From contig NZ_JAFDVD010000015.1 in NCBI RefSeq assembly GCF_016887965.1, forward strand, positions 143,077 through 207,076: 64,000 nucleotides of DNA. The letters run 5' to 3'. A model generated the notes under the pieces. It was given only the letters and a program-made list of their open reading frames with translations. It was not told the DNA's origin and searched no databases. Source of the DNA: Phycicoccus sonneratiae. Its GTDB lineage: Bacteria; Actinomycetota; Actinomycetes; Actinomycetales; Dermatophilaceae. The position numbers were made by a program, and so were the translations under genes. Within the stretch, counting starts at the first letter, position 1; every line of letters starts with the position of its first letter. Below, in pieces: positions 52,222 through 60,599 of the stretch.

Positions 52222-53760
52222 GTGCACACGACGACGCGACGACAGCAGGCCCGGCAGGGGGACGGGTCATGGTCTCCGTCGACCCGCGCCTCCGCGTTCC
52301 GTCGCCTGCAGTCCACGCTCGCGGCCGCCCGGGCGGCCACCGCCCCGGGGACCGCGACGGAGCACGTCGTCGTCTCCCTGCCGTCGCACAGCATGCCGCA
52401 ACGGCTCCTGGACCACCACGCCTCCCTGCTCCCGGGCCTCGAGCACCGCGCGCTCGTCGACGGTCTGCGGACGGCCCGCAGCCCGGGGGCGCGGGTGGTC
52501 GTCGTGACGAGCGAGGAACCACCGGGCTGCGTCCTCGACTGCTACGCGGCTCTGGCTCGCCCGGAGGACCCCGAGGGCGCTCGGCGCAGGATCTCGTCCC
52601 TCGTCGTCCCGGACGCCGGCGCACGAGGCGTCGCCGCGAAGCTCCTCGGCTGGCCCGACCTCGTCGAGGAGCTCCGCCGACGGGTCGGGGGCGCGCCGGC
52701 GGTCATCGAGCCCTGGAACGTCACGGACGACGAGGTCGACGTGGCGCTCGCCCTCGGCGTCCCGCTCGACGGCAGCCCTCCGGACCTGTGGAGCCACGGG
52801 TTCAAGAGTGCGTCCCGGCGCCTCTTCCGCGAGGCCGGGGTCCCGGTCCCGCTCGGCGTCGAGGACGTGCACGACGCGACGGAGGTCGCGGCCGCCGTCG
52901 CCGCCATCCGCCGTGATCGCCCGAGTCTCGAGGACGTCATCGTCAAGCTCGACAACTCCGGTGCGGGCGAGGGGAACTGGACGATGGCGACGAACGCTCC
53001 CACCGGACAACCCCTCACGGTGGACCAGCTGGCTGCCCAGATGGCCTCGCGGGCGCCGGAGTGGTTCCTCGCCGACCTGGCCTCCGGCGGCGTCGTCGAG
53101 GAGCTGGTGACCGGTGAGGTCCTGACCAGTCCCAGCGCCCAGGCGGAGATCCGCCCGGACGGCGAGGTGGTCGTCCTGGCGACGCACGAGCAGGTCCTCG
53201 GGGGAGGCAGCGGCCAGGTGTTTCTCGGGAGCCGCCTACCGGCCGACCCGGCCTACGCGGCGGAGCTCACCACGCACGTCACGTCGGTCGCGTGCGTGCT
53301 CTCGCAGCTCGGGGCCGTGGGTTGGCTGACCGTCGACTTCGTCGCGCGCCGGGGCCGGGGCGGCTGGGCCCTCGCTGCCGTCGACCTCAACCTCCGCCGG
53401 GGCGGGACGACCCACTCCTACACCGCTCTTCGGTACCTGGTGCCCGGCTCCTACGACCCTCGTGCGGGGCGCTGGGTCGCCGACTCCGACGGCAGCACGC
53501 GGACCTACCGCTCAGGTGACGCCGTCGAGGTCCTGGCGGGCCGGGAGCTGTCGCCGGAGCGGGCCATCACGTCGCTCGAGGTCGCGGGGCTGGGCTTCGA
53601 CCACGCCCGGGGCGCGGGCGTGCTCCTGCACGGCTTCCCCTCGCTGGCGAGCCACGGGGCCATCGGGGTGACCGCGATCGCCCGCACGAGTGAGGAGGCG
53701 GAGCGGCTCTTCGCCGCCGTTCCGCCAGCCCTCGGCCGGACGGCCGACCGCCGTCCATGA
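52222..53760 (+). CDS. PGM1-type ATP-grasp peptide ligase
   Basis: A 512-residue ATP-grasp enzyme of the PGM1 group. PGM1 from pheganomycin biosynthesis joins a ribosomally made peptide to a non-proteinogenic amino acid. Motifs: WSHGFKSASRRLFREAGVPV, DVIVKLDNSGAGEGN (ATP-binding, about 237-251), VEELVTGEVLTSPSAQAEIR, VDLNLRRGGTTHSYTALRYL (metal-binding Asn/Arg, about 387-406) and a PGM1 C-terminal-like region. No precursor peptide or peptide exporter is seen nearby. The GTG at 52222 gives a basic tail; a later start is possible. Confidence 0.8.
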   Translation: MHTTTRRQQARQGDGSWSPSTRASAFRRLQSTLAAARAATAPGTATEHVVVSLPSHSMPQRLLDHHASLLPGLEHRALVDGLRTARSPGARVVVVTSEEPPGCVLDCYAALARPEDPEGARRRISSLVVPDAGARGVAAKLLGWPDLVEELRRRVGGAPAVIEPWNVTDDEVDVALALGVPLDGSPPDLWSHGFKSASRRLFREAGVPVPLGVEDVHDATEVAAAVAAIRRDRPSLEDVIVKLDNSGAGEGNWTMATNAPTGQPLTVDQLAAQMASRAPEWFLADLASGGVVEELVTGEVLTSPSAQAEIRPDGEVVVLATHEQVLGGGSGQVFLGSRLPADPAYAAELTTHVTSVACVLSQLGAVGWLTVDFVARRGRGGWALAAVDLNLRRGGTTHSYTALRYLVPGSYDPRAGRWVADSDGSTRTYRSGDAVEVLAGRELSPERAITSLEVAGLGFDHARGAGVLLHGFPSLASHGAIGVTAIARTSEEAERLFAAVPPALGRTADRRP

Positions 53761-53822
53761 CGGAGCATCCACGCGAACTCCGGCGCCGCGCCCTTCCGCG
53801 TCCCGACGCCCGGACAGAGCAA

Positions 53823-53853
53823 GGCCCCGACCGCGTCTCCGCCGGCCGGGGCC
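53823..53853. terminator. Hairpin between the ATP-grasp gene and tRNA-Arg
   Basis: Arms GGCCCCG (53823-53829) and CGGGGCC (53847-53853) form a 7-bp stem with a GC-rich loop. It lies between convergent units and may stop both. Confidence 0.55.
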
Positions 53854-53876
53854 CGTCCTACTGTCTCAACACAGTG

Positions 53877-53949
53877 CGCGCCCGAAGGGATTCGAACCCC
53901 TAACCTTCTGATCCGTAGTCAGATGCTCTATCCGTTGAGCTACGGGCGC
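53877..53949 (-). tRNA. tRNA-Arg (anticodon ACG)
   Basis: Read on the minus strand, 73 nt fold as a cloverleaf: acceptor GCGCCCG (53949-53943) pairs with CGGGCGC, D-arm GCTC...GAGC, anticodon stem CTGAC/GTCAG-type around ACTACGGAT with anticodon ACG, T-arm GGGGTTCGAATCCC. The discriminator is G; no CCA is encoded. ACG reads CGU/CGC/CGA after A-to-I editing. Confidence 0.95.
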
Positions 53950-54031
53950 CCGTCACGCACGCGGCGCAACGACTGAGCAGACTACCGGAGCCCGCCCGCC
54001 CCGAGAAATCGGCCCGGCCTACCCCCCTGGG

Positions 54032-54430
54032 TCAGACCTCGACGGGGTCGTAGCAGTCGTAGGTCTCGAGCCGGGCGATGCGCCCGTCGGCGACGGTGAC
54101 GAACTGCGCCACCCGGGCGTGCAGGACGGTGCCCGCCGGCCACGACCCCGCGTCGACGGCGAGCTCACCGGTCCAGTCGAGGCGGACGACGACTGCGTCC
54201 CCCGCCTCGAGGACGTCGAGCACGTGGAAGCGCTGGCCGGCCAGGAGCCCGGCACCGGCGACGGACGCGGCGACCATCGCCGCCCGGTCCGAGGACCCTC
54301 CGCGCGGAGCGACGAGGTTCGGGTGTGTGACCGTCCGGACGTCGTCGGACCAGAACCGCGCGAGCGCCTCGCCCTGCTCTCCCGACTCGAGGGCTTCGAG
54401 GAAGTCCCTCACCAGCTGCGCGTGCGACAT
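54032..54430 (-). CDS. SnoaL/NTF2-like protein
   Basis: A 132-residue cone-shaped alpha-beta barrel of the SnoaL-like family: LVRDFLEALESGEQGEALAR, WSDDVRTVTHPNLVAPRGGS, FHVLDVLEAGDAVVVRLDWT, DGRIARLETYDCYDPVEV. Members include polyketide cyclases and many small binding proteins. It has no Cys or metal site of note. It is divergent from a MarR gene, with an inverted repeat between them, and probably controlled by it. Confidence 0.88.
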   Translation of the reverse strand: MSHAQLVRDFLEALESGEQGEALARFWSDDVRTVTHPNLVAPRGGSSDRAAMVAASVAGAGLLAGQRFHVLDVLEAGDAVVVRLDWTGELAVDAGSWPAGTVLHARVAQFVTVADGRIARLETYDCYDPVEV

Positions 54431-54447
54431 GCCGCCGACATTACGTC

Positions 54448-54463
54448 CACAACCTTGGTTGTG
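54448..54463. promoter_or_regulatory. MarR operator: perfect 7-2-7 inverted repeat
   Basis: CACAACC-TT-GGTTGTG is a perfect inverted repeat between two divergent genes. On the minus strand it adjoins the SnoaL -10 TAATGT (54443-54438, 7 nt before its ATG); on the plus strand it covers the -35 region of the MarR gene (-10 CAGGAT, 54471-54476). One bound dimer could repress both. Confidence 0.8.
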
Positions 54464-54482
54464 CAAATGGCAGGATGGCGCC

Positions 54483-54977
54483 GTGCCCTCCCTCCACCTC
54501 GACGACCTCGACCTCCCGGTCCTCGTCCTGCTCGGTGCCCGCGCCACCGACCCCTGGCTGCTCGCCGCGAGCGCTCCGCCCGGCGTCCGGAGCCTGCACG
54601 GCTACGTCGTCCAGCACCTCGTCGAGGACCGCCCGACCGTCACCGACCTCGCCGGACGCCTCGGCGTGACCCAGCAGGCCGCGTCCAAGTGGGTCGCCGA
54701 GCTCGAGGAGCTCGGGCTCGTCGAGCGCCGGCCGGACCCCGCCGACGGGCGGAGCCGCCGGGTGGCCCTCACCGACGCGGGACGGGCCATGGTCCGCTCC
54801 GCGCGGGCGGCGCGCCGGTCGCTGGAGGAGCAGGTGGCCGACCGGGTCGGGGACGCCGACGTCGCCGTCGCCCGCCGGGTCCTCGCCGCGCTGCTCGACG
54901 TCGTCGGGGCCGGGGAGGCCGTCGCCCGTCGCTCGGTGCTCCCACCCTCCTCCGAGGGGGATCAGAGCACCTCCTGA
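54483..54977 (+). CDS. MarR-family regulator
   Basis: A 164-residue winged-helix protein: LHGYVVQHLVEDRPTVTDLA, GRLGVTQQAASKWVAELEEL (recognition helix), GLVERRPDPADGRSRRVALT (wing) and a helical C-terminal dimerisation part. No Cys is in the sensor region, so redox sensing is unlikely; a small phenolic ligand is the family norm. The GTG is 6 nt after CAGGAT. It should repress itself and the SnoaL gene through the operator between them. Confidence 0.9.
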   Translation: MPSLHLDDLDLPVLVLLGARATDPWLLAASAPPGVRSLHGYVVQHLVEDRPTVTDLAGRLGVTQQAASKWVAELEELGLVERRPDPADGRSRRVALTDAGRAMVRSARAARRSLEEQVADRVGDADVAVARRVLAALLDVVGAGEAVARRSVLPPSSEGDQSTS

Positions 54978-54995
54978 GCCGCACCACGGCGGTCT

Positions 54996-55011
54996 TGTGA
55001 ACACTTTCACA
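54996..55011. promoter_or_regulatory. CRP/GlxR-type cAMP receptor site upstream of pckG
   Basis: TGTGA-ACACTT-TCACA is a perfect CRP-family consensus (TGTGA-N6-TCACA), and flanking bases extend the symmetry to 8-bp arms (CTTGTGAA and TTCACAAG, 54994-55013). It is 131 nt before the pckG start. A CRP-type regulator would tie gluconeogenesis to carbon status, as GlxR does in Corynebacterium. Confidence 0.85.
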
Positions 55012-55142
55012 AGCGCGGTCCGCCGCACCGTCCCGGTCCTACCGTGGAGGTGAGGCTCCCCGCGGTGGGCGGCCGAGGTTCCCGCCGAACGCCCGTCGCC
55101 CGGTGCCGACCACACACCGGCAACGGCGGAAGGACCCACCTG

Positions 55143-56966
55143 ATGACCACCATCGCGACGACGACCCCGCGCACGACCCACGCCGACCTGCAGTCCTGGG
55201 TCGACGAGGTCGCCGCCCTCACCCAGCCGGACGAGGTGGTGTGGTGCGACGGCTCGCAGGAGGAGTGGGACCGCCTGACCACGCAGCTCGTCGAGAACGG
55301 CACCTTCGTGCGGCTCGACCCGGCGAAGAAGCCCAACTCCTTCCTCTGCCAGAGCGACCCCACCGACGTCGCCCGCGTCGAGGACCGCACCTTCATCGCC
55401 TCCGAGCGCGAGGAGGACGCGGGCCCGACGAACAACTGGGTCGACCCCGCCGAGCTCAAGGCGACGATGACCGAGCTCTACCGCGGCTCGATGCGCGGTC
55501 GGACGATGTACGTCATCCCCTTCGTCATGGGCCACCTCGACGCGACCGTCCCGATGTTCGGCGTCGAGGTCACCGACTCCGCGTACGTCGTGACGAACAT
55601 GCGGATCATGGCCCGTATCGGCACCCCCGTCCTGCAGACGATGGAGGAGCTGCAGGCGCCCTTCGTCAAGGGCCTGCACTCGGTCGGCGACCCCCTCGTC
55701 GACGGCCGCCCCGACGTCCCGTGGCCGTGCAGCGACACCAAGTACATCGCGCACTTCCCCGAGACGCGCGAGATCTGGTCGTACGGAAGCGGGTACGGCG
55801 GCAACGCCCTGCTCGGCAAGAAGTGCTACGCCCTGCGCATCGCCTCGGCGATGGCCCGCGACGAGGGCTGGATGGCCGAGCACATGCTCATCCTCAAGCT
55901 CACCTCGCCGCAGGGCACGACGCACTACGTCGCCGGCGCCTTCCCGAGCCAGTGCGGCAAGACCAACCTCGCGATGATCGAGCCGGCCCTCGAGGGCTGG
56001 AGCGCCGAGATGGTCGGCGACGACATCGCCTGGATGCGCTTCGGGCCGGACGGCCGGCTGTACGCCGTCAACCCCGAGTTCGGCCTCTTCGGCGTCGCGC
56101 CCGGCACCGGGATGCACACCAACCCGCAGGCCGTGCGGACCATCGAGCAGGGCAACTCGATCTTCACGAACGTCGCCCTGACCGACGACGGCGACGTGTG
56201 GTGGGAGGGCCTCAGCGAGGCCCCGCCGTCGCACCTCACCGACTGGAAGGGCAACGACTGGACCCCCGAGTCCGGTGTGCCGAGCAGCCACCCGAACAGC
56301 CGCTTCACGACCCCGGCCAAGCAGACCCCGATGATCGCCCCCGAGTACGACAACCCGGACGGCGTGCCGATCGACGCGATCCTCTTCGGCGGCCGCCGCA
56401 AGACGACCGTGCCGCTCGTCTACGAGTCGCGCGACTGGGCGCACGGCGTGTTCGTCGGCGCGACGCTCTCCTCCGAGACCACCGCCGCGGCCACCGGGGC
56501 GGTCGGCGTCGTCCGCCGCGACCCGATGGCGATGCTGCCCTTCATCGGCTACCACGCCGGCGACTACATGCAGCACTGGCTCGACATCGGCGCGCACGCG
56601 GACCCCGCGAAGCTGCCGAAGATCTTCCAGGTCAACTGGTTCCGCCGCGACGAGGAGGACGGGTCCTTCCTCTGGCCGGGCTACGGCGACAACGCCCGCG
56701 TCCTCAAGTGGGTCGTCGAGCGGCTCGACGGCACGGCCGACGCGGTCGAGACGCCGGTCGGACTCGTCCCCACCCCCGGCGCGATCGACACCACCGGTCT
56801 CGGCATCGGCGACGAGCAGCTCGCCAAGGCCCTGCGCGTCGACGTCGAGGACTGGAAGGCCGAGGTCCCCCTCATCGAGGAGTGGTTCGCCCGGATCGGT
56901 GACCGTCTCCCCGCCCCCCTCGCCGACGAGCTCGCCACCCTTAAGGAGCACGTCGAGCAGGCCTGA
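55143..56966 (+). CDS. pckG: Phosphoenolpyruvate carboxykinase (GTP)
   Basis: Converts oxaloacetate and GTP to PEP, CO2 and GDP, opening gluconeogenesis. 607 residues, the usual length of the GTP form. Motifs: kinase-1a loop [14 protein letters not shown] with the reactive Cys271 and Lys273, [11 protein letters not shown] (metal/kinase-2 region), [34 protein letters not shown] (guanine-binding) and [20 protein letters not shown]. The ATG follows GGAAGGACC. A perfect CRP/GlxR-type site upstream suggests catabolite control, and a strong hairpin follows the stop codon. Confidence 0.97.
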   Translation: MTTIATTTPRTTHADLQSWVDEVAALTQPDEVVWCDGSQEEWDRLTTQLVENGTFVRLDPAKKPNSFLCQSDPTDVARVEDRTFIASEREEDAGPTNNWVDPAELKATMTELYRGSMRGRTMYVIPFVMGHLDATVPMFGVEVTDSAYVVTNMRIMARIGTPVLQTMEELQAPFVKGLHSVGDPLVDGRPDVPWPCSDTKYIAHFPETREIWSYGSGYGGNALLGKKCYALRIASAMARDEGWMAEHMLILKLTSPQGTTHYVAGAFPSQCGKTNLAMIEPALEGWSAEMVGDDIAWMRFGPDGRLYAVNPEFGLFGVAPGTGMHTNPQAVRTIEQGNSIFTNVALTDDGDVWWEGLSEAPPSHLTDWKGNDWTPESGVPSSHPNSRFTTPAKQTPMIAPEYDNPDGVPIDAILFGGRRKTTVPLVYESRDWAHGVFVGATLSSETTAAATGAVGVVRRDPMAMLPFIGYHAGDYMQHWLDIGAHADPAKLPKIFQVNWFRRDEEDGSFLWPGYGDNARVLKWVVERLDGTADAVETPVGLVPTPGAIDTTGLGIGDEQLAKALRVDVEDWKAEVPLIEEWFARIGDRLPAPLADELATLKEHVEQA

Positions 56967-56973
56967 CCCGCAG

Positions 56974-57019
56974 CACGACGGGGCCCCGCCGGATCGCACT
57001 CCGGCGGGGCCCCGTCGTG
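56974..57019. terminator. Perfect 19-bp hairpin after pckG
   Basis: Arms 56974-56992 and 57001-57019 are perfectly complementary around an 8-nt loop. It begins 7 nt after the pckG stop codon and ends 4 nt before the convergent gene's stop, so it serves both. Confidence 0.9.
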
Positions 57020-57022
57020 GGC

Positions 57023-57601
57023 TCAGGTGGTCGGCGCGGTGCCGTTCGCGTCGCCGGGCGTCGACTGCTGCGACCCGCCGGGCAGCTGCCCCTGCCGGCC
57101 GGGCAGACCGCTGCCGGAGCCGTCACCGTCGTGGTCACCGTCGTGGTCGCCGAAGCCGTGGTGGTCGCCGTCGCCGTCGCGGTCCCGGGGCGCGCCGGGG
57201 ACCTGGCCCTGCCCACCGCCGGGGAGCCGGCCCTGGCCGGGGCCGCCGGGGAACTGGCCCTGCCCACCCCGGCCCCCGAGGTCGCCGCGGCCGCCACCGT
57301 CGGACTGGGTGATGGCCGCCGTCGCACCGGCCGCCCCGAGCGCCCCGATGCCCAGCGCCGCGACGAGCGCGACGACCGTGCGTCGGCCCGACCAGCGCCC
57401 GGGCGAGCCCCAGCCGGACCACGGGCGACGCCACGCCGCGGCAGGCGCCGCTCCGTGGGTCGCCACGGCCTCCCACGACCGGCCGGCGGCCGGGGACGGG
57501 GTCGAGACGTCGGGCGCGGGTCCGGGCACGGCCTGGGTGGCCCAGTCCGGCGTCCCGGGGGACGACGCGTCGGGCCCGTCGTGCTCGCGGCTCTCGCTCA
57601 T
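57023..57601 (-). CDS. Membrane-anchored Gly-rich protein with Asp/His (DxDxDG) tract
   Basis: A 192-residue protein of low complexity. A polar cytoplasmic N-terminus (about 1-73) precedes one transmembrane helix (about 74-97), and the outside tail is Gly/Gln/Pro-rich with a tract at about 140-161 (RDGDGDHHGFGDHDGDHDGD) that has the DxDGD spacing of calcium-binding loops and several His. No homologue is recognised. The leader has GAAGGAGA. It is divergent from the response regulator with an upstream pair of 11-nt repeats, so it is probably in the regulon and may bind Ca2+, Mg2+ or a transition metal at the surface (inferred). Confidence 0.7.
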   Translation of the reverse strand: MSESREHDGPDASSPGTPDWATQAVPGPAPDVSTPSPAAGRSWEAVATHGAAPAAAWRRPWSGWGSPGRWSGRRTVVALVAALGIGALGAAGATAAITQSDGGGRGDLGGRGGQGQFPGGPGQGRLPGGGQGQVPGAPRDRDGDGDHHGFGDHDGDHDGDGSGSGLPGRQGQLPGGSQQSTPGDANGTAPTT

Positions 57602-57649
57602 CGGTGGTCTCCTTCGTCGGGCGGGTGCTCGCGGCACCGTGGCAGCCCC

Positions 57650-57728
57650 ACCTGTGGCGGACCTGTGGCGCAGCCAGCACGACGCTGGCAGCCTGTGGAC
57701 GTGGCACACAGGAAGCGCACAGGCGGCG
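57650..57728. promoter_or_regulatory. Tandem 11-nt CACAGG boxes between divergent genes
   Basis: Facing the minus-strand gene, two identical-start units (57650-57660 and 57661-57671, CACAGG read on the minus strand) stand in tandem. Facing the response regulator, CACAGG occurs twice 11 nt apart (57707 and 57718). A lone half-site is at 57692-57697. This resembles the direct-repeat sites (TCACAGC-N4-TCACAGC) known for M. tuberculosis PhoP. Confidence 0.7.
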
Positions 57729-57766
57729 CATCGGATCGGCCCAGCCCGCGCGCACAGACTCCTCCC

Positions 57767-58507
57767 ATGCAGACCCGCCCGCAGACCGCCCCCGCACCCG
57801 CCCTCGCCCGCCTCGACGGCAGCCCGGTGCGGGTCCTCGTCGTCGACGACGAGCCCAACCTCACCGAGCTGCTGTCGATGGCCCTGCGGTACGAGGGCTG
57901 GGAGGTGCGCAGCGCCGCCTCCGGCATCCAGGCCGTGCGCGCGGCCAAGGACTTCGGGCCCGACGCCGTCGTCCTCGACATGATGCTGCCCGACTTCGAC
58001 GGCATGGAGGTGCTCCGGCGGATGCGCGCCGACGACCCGAACGTGCCGGTGCTCTTCCTCACCGCGAAGGACGCCGTCGAGGACCGCGTCGCCGGGCTCA
58101 CCGCCGGCGGCGACGACTACGTCACCAAGCCGTTCAGCCTCGAGGAGGTCGTCGCCCGGCTGCGGGCCCTCATGCGGCGCACCGCCGTCGCGACCGCCGA
58201 GAGCGACTCGCTCCTCGTCGTCGGCGACCTGACGATGGACGAGGACAGCCACGAGGTGACCCGTGGCGGCACCGAGATCCAGCTGACGGCCACCGAGTTC
58301 GAGCTGCTCCGCTACCTCATGCGCAACCCGAAGCGCGTGCTGTCGAAGGCCCAGATCCTCGACCGCGTCTGGAACTACGACTTCGGCGGCCAGGCCAACG
58401 TCGTCGAGCTCTACATCTCCTACCTGCGCAAGAAGATCGACGCCGGGCGCACCCCGATGATCCACACGATGCGGGGCGTCGGCTACGTCCTCAAGCCGGC
58501 CGAGTGA
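57767..58507 (+). CDS. OmpR-type response regulator, PhoP(Mtb)-like
   Basis: A 246-residue regulator. Receiver at about 21-140 with acidic pair VVDDE, phospho-acceptor Asp71 (VVLDMMLPD), Thr99 and Lys121 (GGDDYVTKPFSLEEVVARLR). Winged helix at about 150-246 with LTATEFELLRYLMRNPKRVL, WNYDFGGQANVVELYISYLR and HTMRGVGYVLKP. This collinear pattern is closest to M. tuberculosis PhoP. The ATG is 6 nt after CAGACT (leaderless). Histidine kinase follows 4 nt downstream. CACAGG boxes upstream suggest autoregulation. Confidence 0.92.
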   Translation: MQTRPQTAPAPALARLDGSPVRVLVVDDEPNLTELLSMALRYEGWEVRSAASGIQAVRAAKDFGPDAVVLDMMLPDFDGMEVLRRMRADDPNVPVLFLTAKDAVEDRVAGLTAGGDDYVTKPFSLEEVVARLRALMRRTAVATAESDSLLVVGDLTMDEDSHEVTRGGTEIQLTATEFELLRYLMRNPKRVLSKAQILDRVWNYDFGGQANVVELYISYLRKKIDAGRTPMIHTMRGVGYVLKPAE

Positions 58508-58511
58508 CCCG

Positions 58512-60008
58512 ATGACCCCACGCCCCCACCTGCCCGTGGCGGCCCACCCGCCCTCGCGGTGGACGCTGCGCACGCAGCTGCTCGTGGCCGTCCTCGCGCT
58601 CTTCACCGTCGTCATGCTCGCGACGAGCGCGCTGACCGTGCTCGAGACCCGCCGCTACCTCGACTCCCAGCTCGGCCAGGACCTCCAGAGCGCCCTCGGC
58701 CGCGCCGGCGACCGCGGTGGCGTCTTCGACGACGACGGCGACGGCCGGGTGCCCCACGGCAGCGGACCACCCGGCGCCCCCGGCTCCGACCGGGTGCTCG
58801 TCCTCGGCCTGGCCGCCGACGGGTCGGTCGCCACCGACTCCCGCGGCAACGCGCTCAACTCGGTGACGCTGCGCGACGGCGACGGGCAGCTCGACACCGC
58901 GCAGATCGCGACCGTCACGGACGGCCTCAAGGGCAGCGAGGCCGTGCACATCGACCTCGGCGGCGACCTCGGCGAGTACCTCGTGACGTCCCGGACCCTT
59001 TCCGGCGGAGGGCAGTTCATCGTCGGCGTGTCCACGGAGCCGGTCGACCGGCTGCTCTCCAAGCTGCTCGCCCTCGTCGTCGGCGGCACCGCCGTCGGGC
59101 TCGTGCTCGTCGGGGCCGGCGGGGCGCTCGTCATCCGCCGCAGCCTCGCGCCCCTCGACCGCGTGGCCGCGACCGCCCGGCAGGTGTCGGGCCTCCAGCT
59201 CGACTCCGGCGACGTCTCGCTCGCGGTGCGCGTCCCCGAGGCCGACGCCGACGGACGCACCGAGGTCGGCCAGGTCGGGCTGGCACTCAACACGATGCTC
59301 GACGACGTCGAGTCCGCGCTGCAGGCCCGCCAGCAGAGCGAGATGCGGGTGCGGCAGTTCGTCGCCGACGCCTCCCACGAGCTGCGCACCCCGCTGGCGT
59401 CCATCCGCGGCTACGCCGAGCTGACCCGCCGCGAGAGCGAGCCGGTGCCCGGCACGGTGACCCACGCGATCGGCCGGGTGGAGTCCGAGGCGCTGCGGAT
59501 GCAGGAGCTCGTCGAGGACCTGCTCCTCCTCGCCCGGCTCGACTCCGGCCGCCCCCTCGAGCGCGAGCCCGTCGACCTCAGCCTGCTCGCCGTCAACGCG
59601 GTGAGCGACGCCCACGCCGCCTCGCCGGACCACACGTGGGAGCTCGACCTGCCCGACGAGCCGGTCGAGGTGACCGGCGACGGGGCACGGCTGCACCAGA
59701 TCCTCGCCAACCTGCTCGCGAACGCGCGCACGCACACGCCGTCCGGCACGAAGGTCGTCACGCGGTTGCGGCCCGAGGGCCGGATGGTGCGCATCTCGGT
59801 GTCCGACAACGGCCCCGGGATCCCCGACTCCCTGCAGGCCAAGGTGTTCGAGCGCTTCACCCGCGGCGACGACTCACGCAGCCGGGAGAAGGGCTCGACC
59901 GGGCTCGGGCTCTCGATCGTCGCGGCCGTCGGTCAGGCGCACGGCGGGCGGGTCGAGGTCGAGTCCGCACCCGGGGCGACGACCTTCTCGGTCCTGCTCC
60001 CCGCCTGA
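58512..60008 (+). CDS. HAMP-containing sensor histidine kinase
   Basis: A 498-residue kinase: TM1 about 20-43, extracytoplasmic sensor about 45-183, TM2 about 185-205, HAMP about 207-262, DHp with His289 (RQFVADASHELRTPLASIRG), ATPase motifs NLLANARTHTPSGTK (N box), VSDNGPGIPD (G1), FERFTRGDDSRSREKGSTG (F box) and LGLSIV (G2). The sensor has two DxDGD-like loops, GGVFDDDGDGR (about 69-79) and LRDGDGQLD (about 120-128), suited to divalent-cation binding. The order regulator-kinase and the similarity to PhoPR suggest cation or envelope-stress sensing (inferred). Confidence 0.92.
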   Translation: MTPRPHLPVAAHPPSRWTLRTQLLVAVLALFTVVMLATSALTVLETRRYLDSQLGQDLQSALGRAGDRGGVFDDDGDGRVPHGSGPPGAPGSDRVLVLGLAADGSVATDSRGNALNSVTLRDGDGQLDTAQIATVTDGLKGSEAVHIDLGGDLGEYLVTSRTLSGGGQFIVGVSTEPVDRLLSKLLALVVGGTAVGLVLVGAGGALVIRRSLAPLDRVAATARQVSGLQLDSGDVSLAVRVPEADADGRTEVGQVGLALNTMLDDVESALQARQQSEMRVRQFVADASHELRTPLASIRGYAELTRRESEPVPGTVTHAIGRVESEALRMQELVEDLLLLARLDSGRPLEREPVDLSLLAVNAVSDAHAASPDHTWELDLPDEPVEVTGDGARLHQILANLLANARTHTPSGTKVVTRLRPEGRMVRISVSDNGPGIPDSLQAKVFERFTRGDDSRSREKGSTGLGLSIVAAVGQAHGGRVEVESAPGATTFSVLLPA

Positions 60009-60026
60009 CCCCTCCGGGCCCGGTCG

Positions 60027-60518
60027 TCAGAGGGTCAGGCGGTAGGCGATGAGGTCGACGTCGGGGCGCGGGCTCCAGTCGCGCTCGGGCACGCGGACGA
60101 ACCCCATCCGCTCGTAGAGGCGGTGGGCGGCGGTCATCCAGGTCCCGCTCGAGAGGACGACGGCACGACACCCCTCGGCGCGCGCGAGCCGGACGCACTC
60201 GTCGCTCAGCAGGCGGCCCACCCCACGCCCCCGCGCCTCGGGAGCCACGGCCAGGGTGCGGACCTCGGCCTCGTCCGGCCCGCCGATCTCCGAGAAGGGG
60301 GTGCCCGGGCGGACGAAGGTGACCGTGCCGAGCACCGACCCCGACTCCTCGGCCACGAGCAGCTCGGCGTCGCGGGCGCGGGCGCCGGCATCGAGCAGCG
60401 TTGCGGCGTAAGGGTGCTCGGGCGACATGCCGCCATCCGCGGCGTAGGCCGCGAGGGTCAGCCGCCCGACGGCCTCGAGCTCGTCGGGGCGGGCAGGACG
60501 GACGACGGGAGCGGCCAC
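60027..60518 (-). CDS. GNAT-family acetyltransferase
   Basis: A 163-residue GNAT: VRPARPDELEAVGRLTLAAY at the start, VRTLAVAPEARGRGVGRLLS (acetyl-CoA loop Arg/Gln-x-x-Gly-x-Gly/Ala), CRAVVLSSGTWMTAAHRLYE and MGFVRVPERDWSPRP. The substrate is unknown. The GTG is 6 nt after GAAGAT. It is convergent with the histidine kinase and divergent from the GT39 gene. Confidence 0.88.
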   Translation of the reverse strand: MAAPVVRPARPDELEAVGRLTLAAYAADGGMSPEHPYAATLLDAGARARDAELLVAEESGSVLGTVTFVRPGTPFSEIGGPDEAEVRTLAVAPEARGRGVGRLLSDECVRLARAEGCRAVVLSSGTWMTAAHRLYERMGFVRVPERDWSPRPDVDLIAYRLTL

Positions 60519-60550
60519 CGCGCCATCTTCGCACCGGGTCAGACCCCCGC

Positions 60551-60583
60551 GACAGGCGAGCCACAGGTCGGGCACAGGAGCCG
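60551..60583 (+). promoter_or_regulatory. Three tandem 11-nt (C/G)ACAGG boxes before the GT39 operon
   Basis: Units start at 60551, 60562 and 60573: GACAGGCGAGC, CACAGGTCGGG, CACAGGAGCCG. The last unit ends 4 nt before a weak -10 GAGCGT (60588-60593) that is 6 nt from the ATG, so the boxes cover the -35 area, as expected of an OmpR-class activator. The same box occurs before the adjacent two-component genes. Confidence 0.7.
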
Positions 60584-60599
60584 GCCCGAGCGTGGGGTC

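Noticed and set aside
53877..53949. tRNA-Arg as a proven phage or island attachment site
   Set aside because: I found no repeat of its 3' end and no integrase in the window, so only a weak finding was kept.
54832..54977. Reading the MarR gene's 3' end as the start of a further gene
   Set aside because: No start with a promoter or ribosome site, and the region before pckG holds only the CRP-type site and leader.
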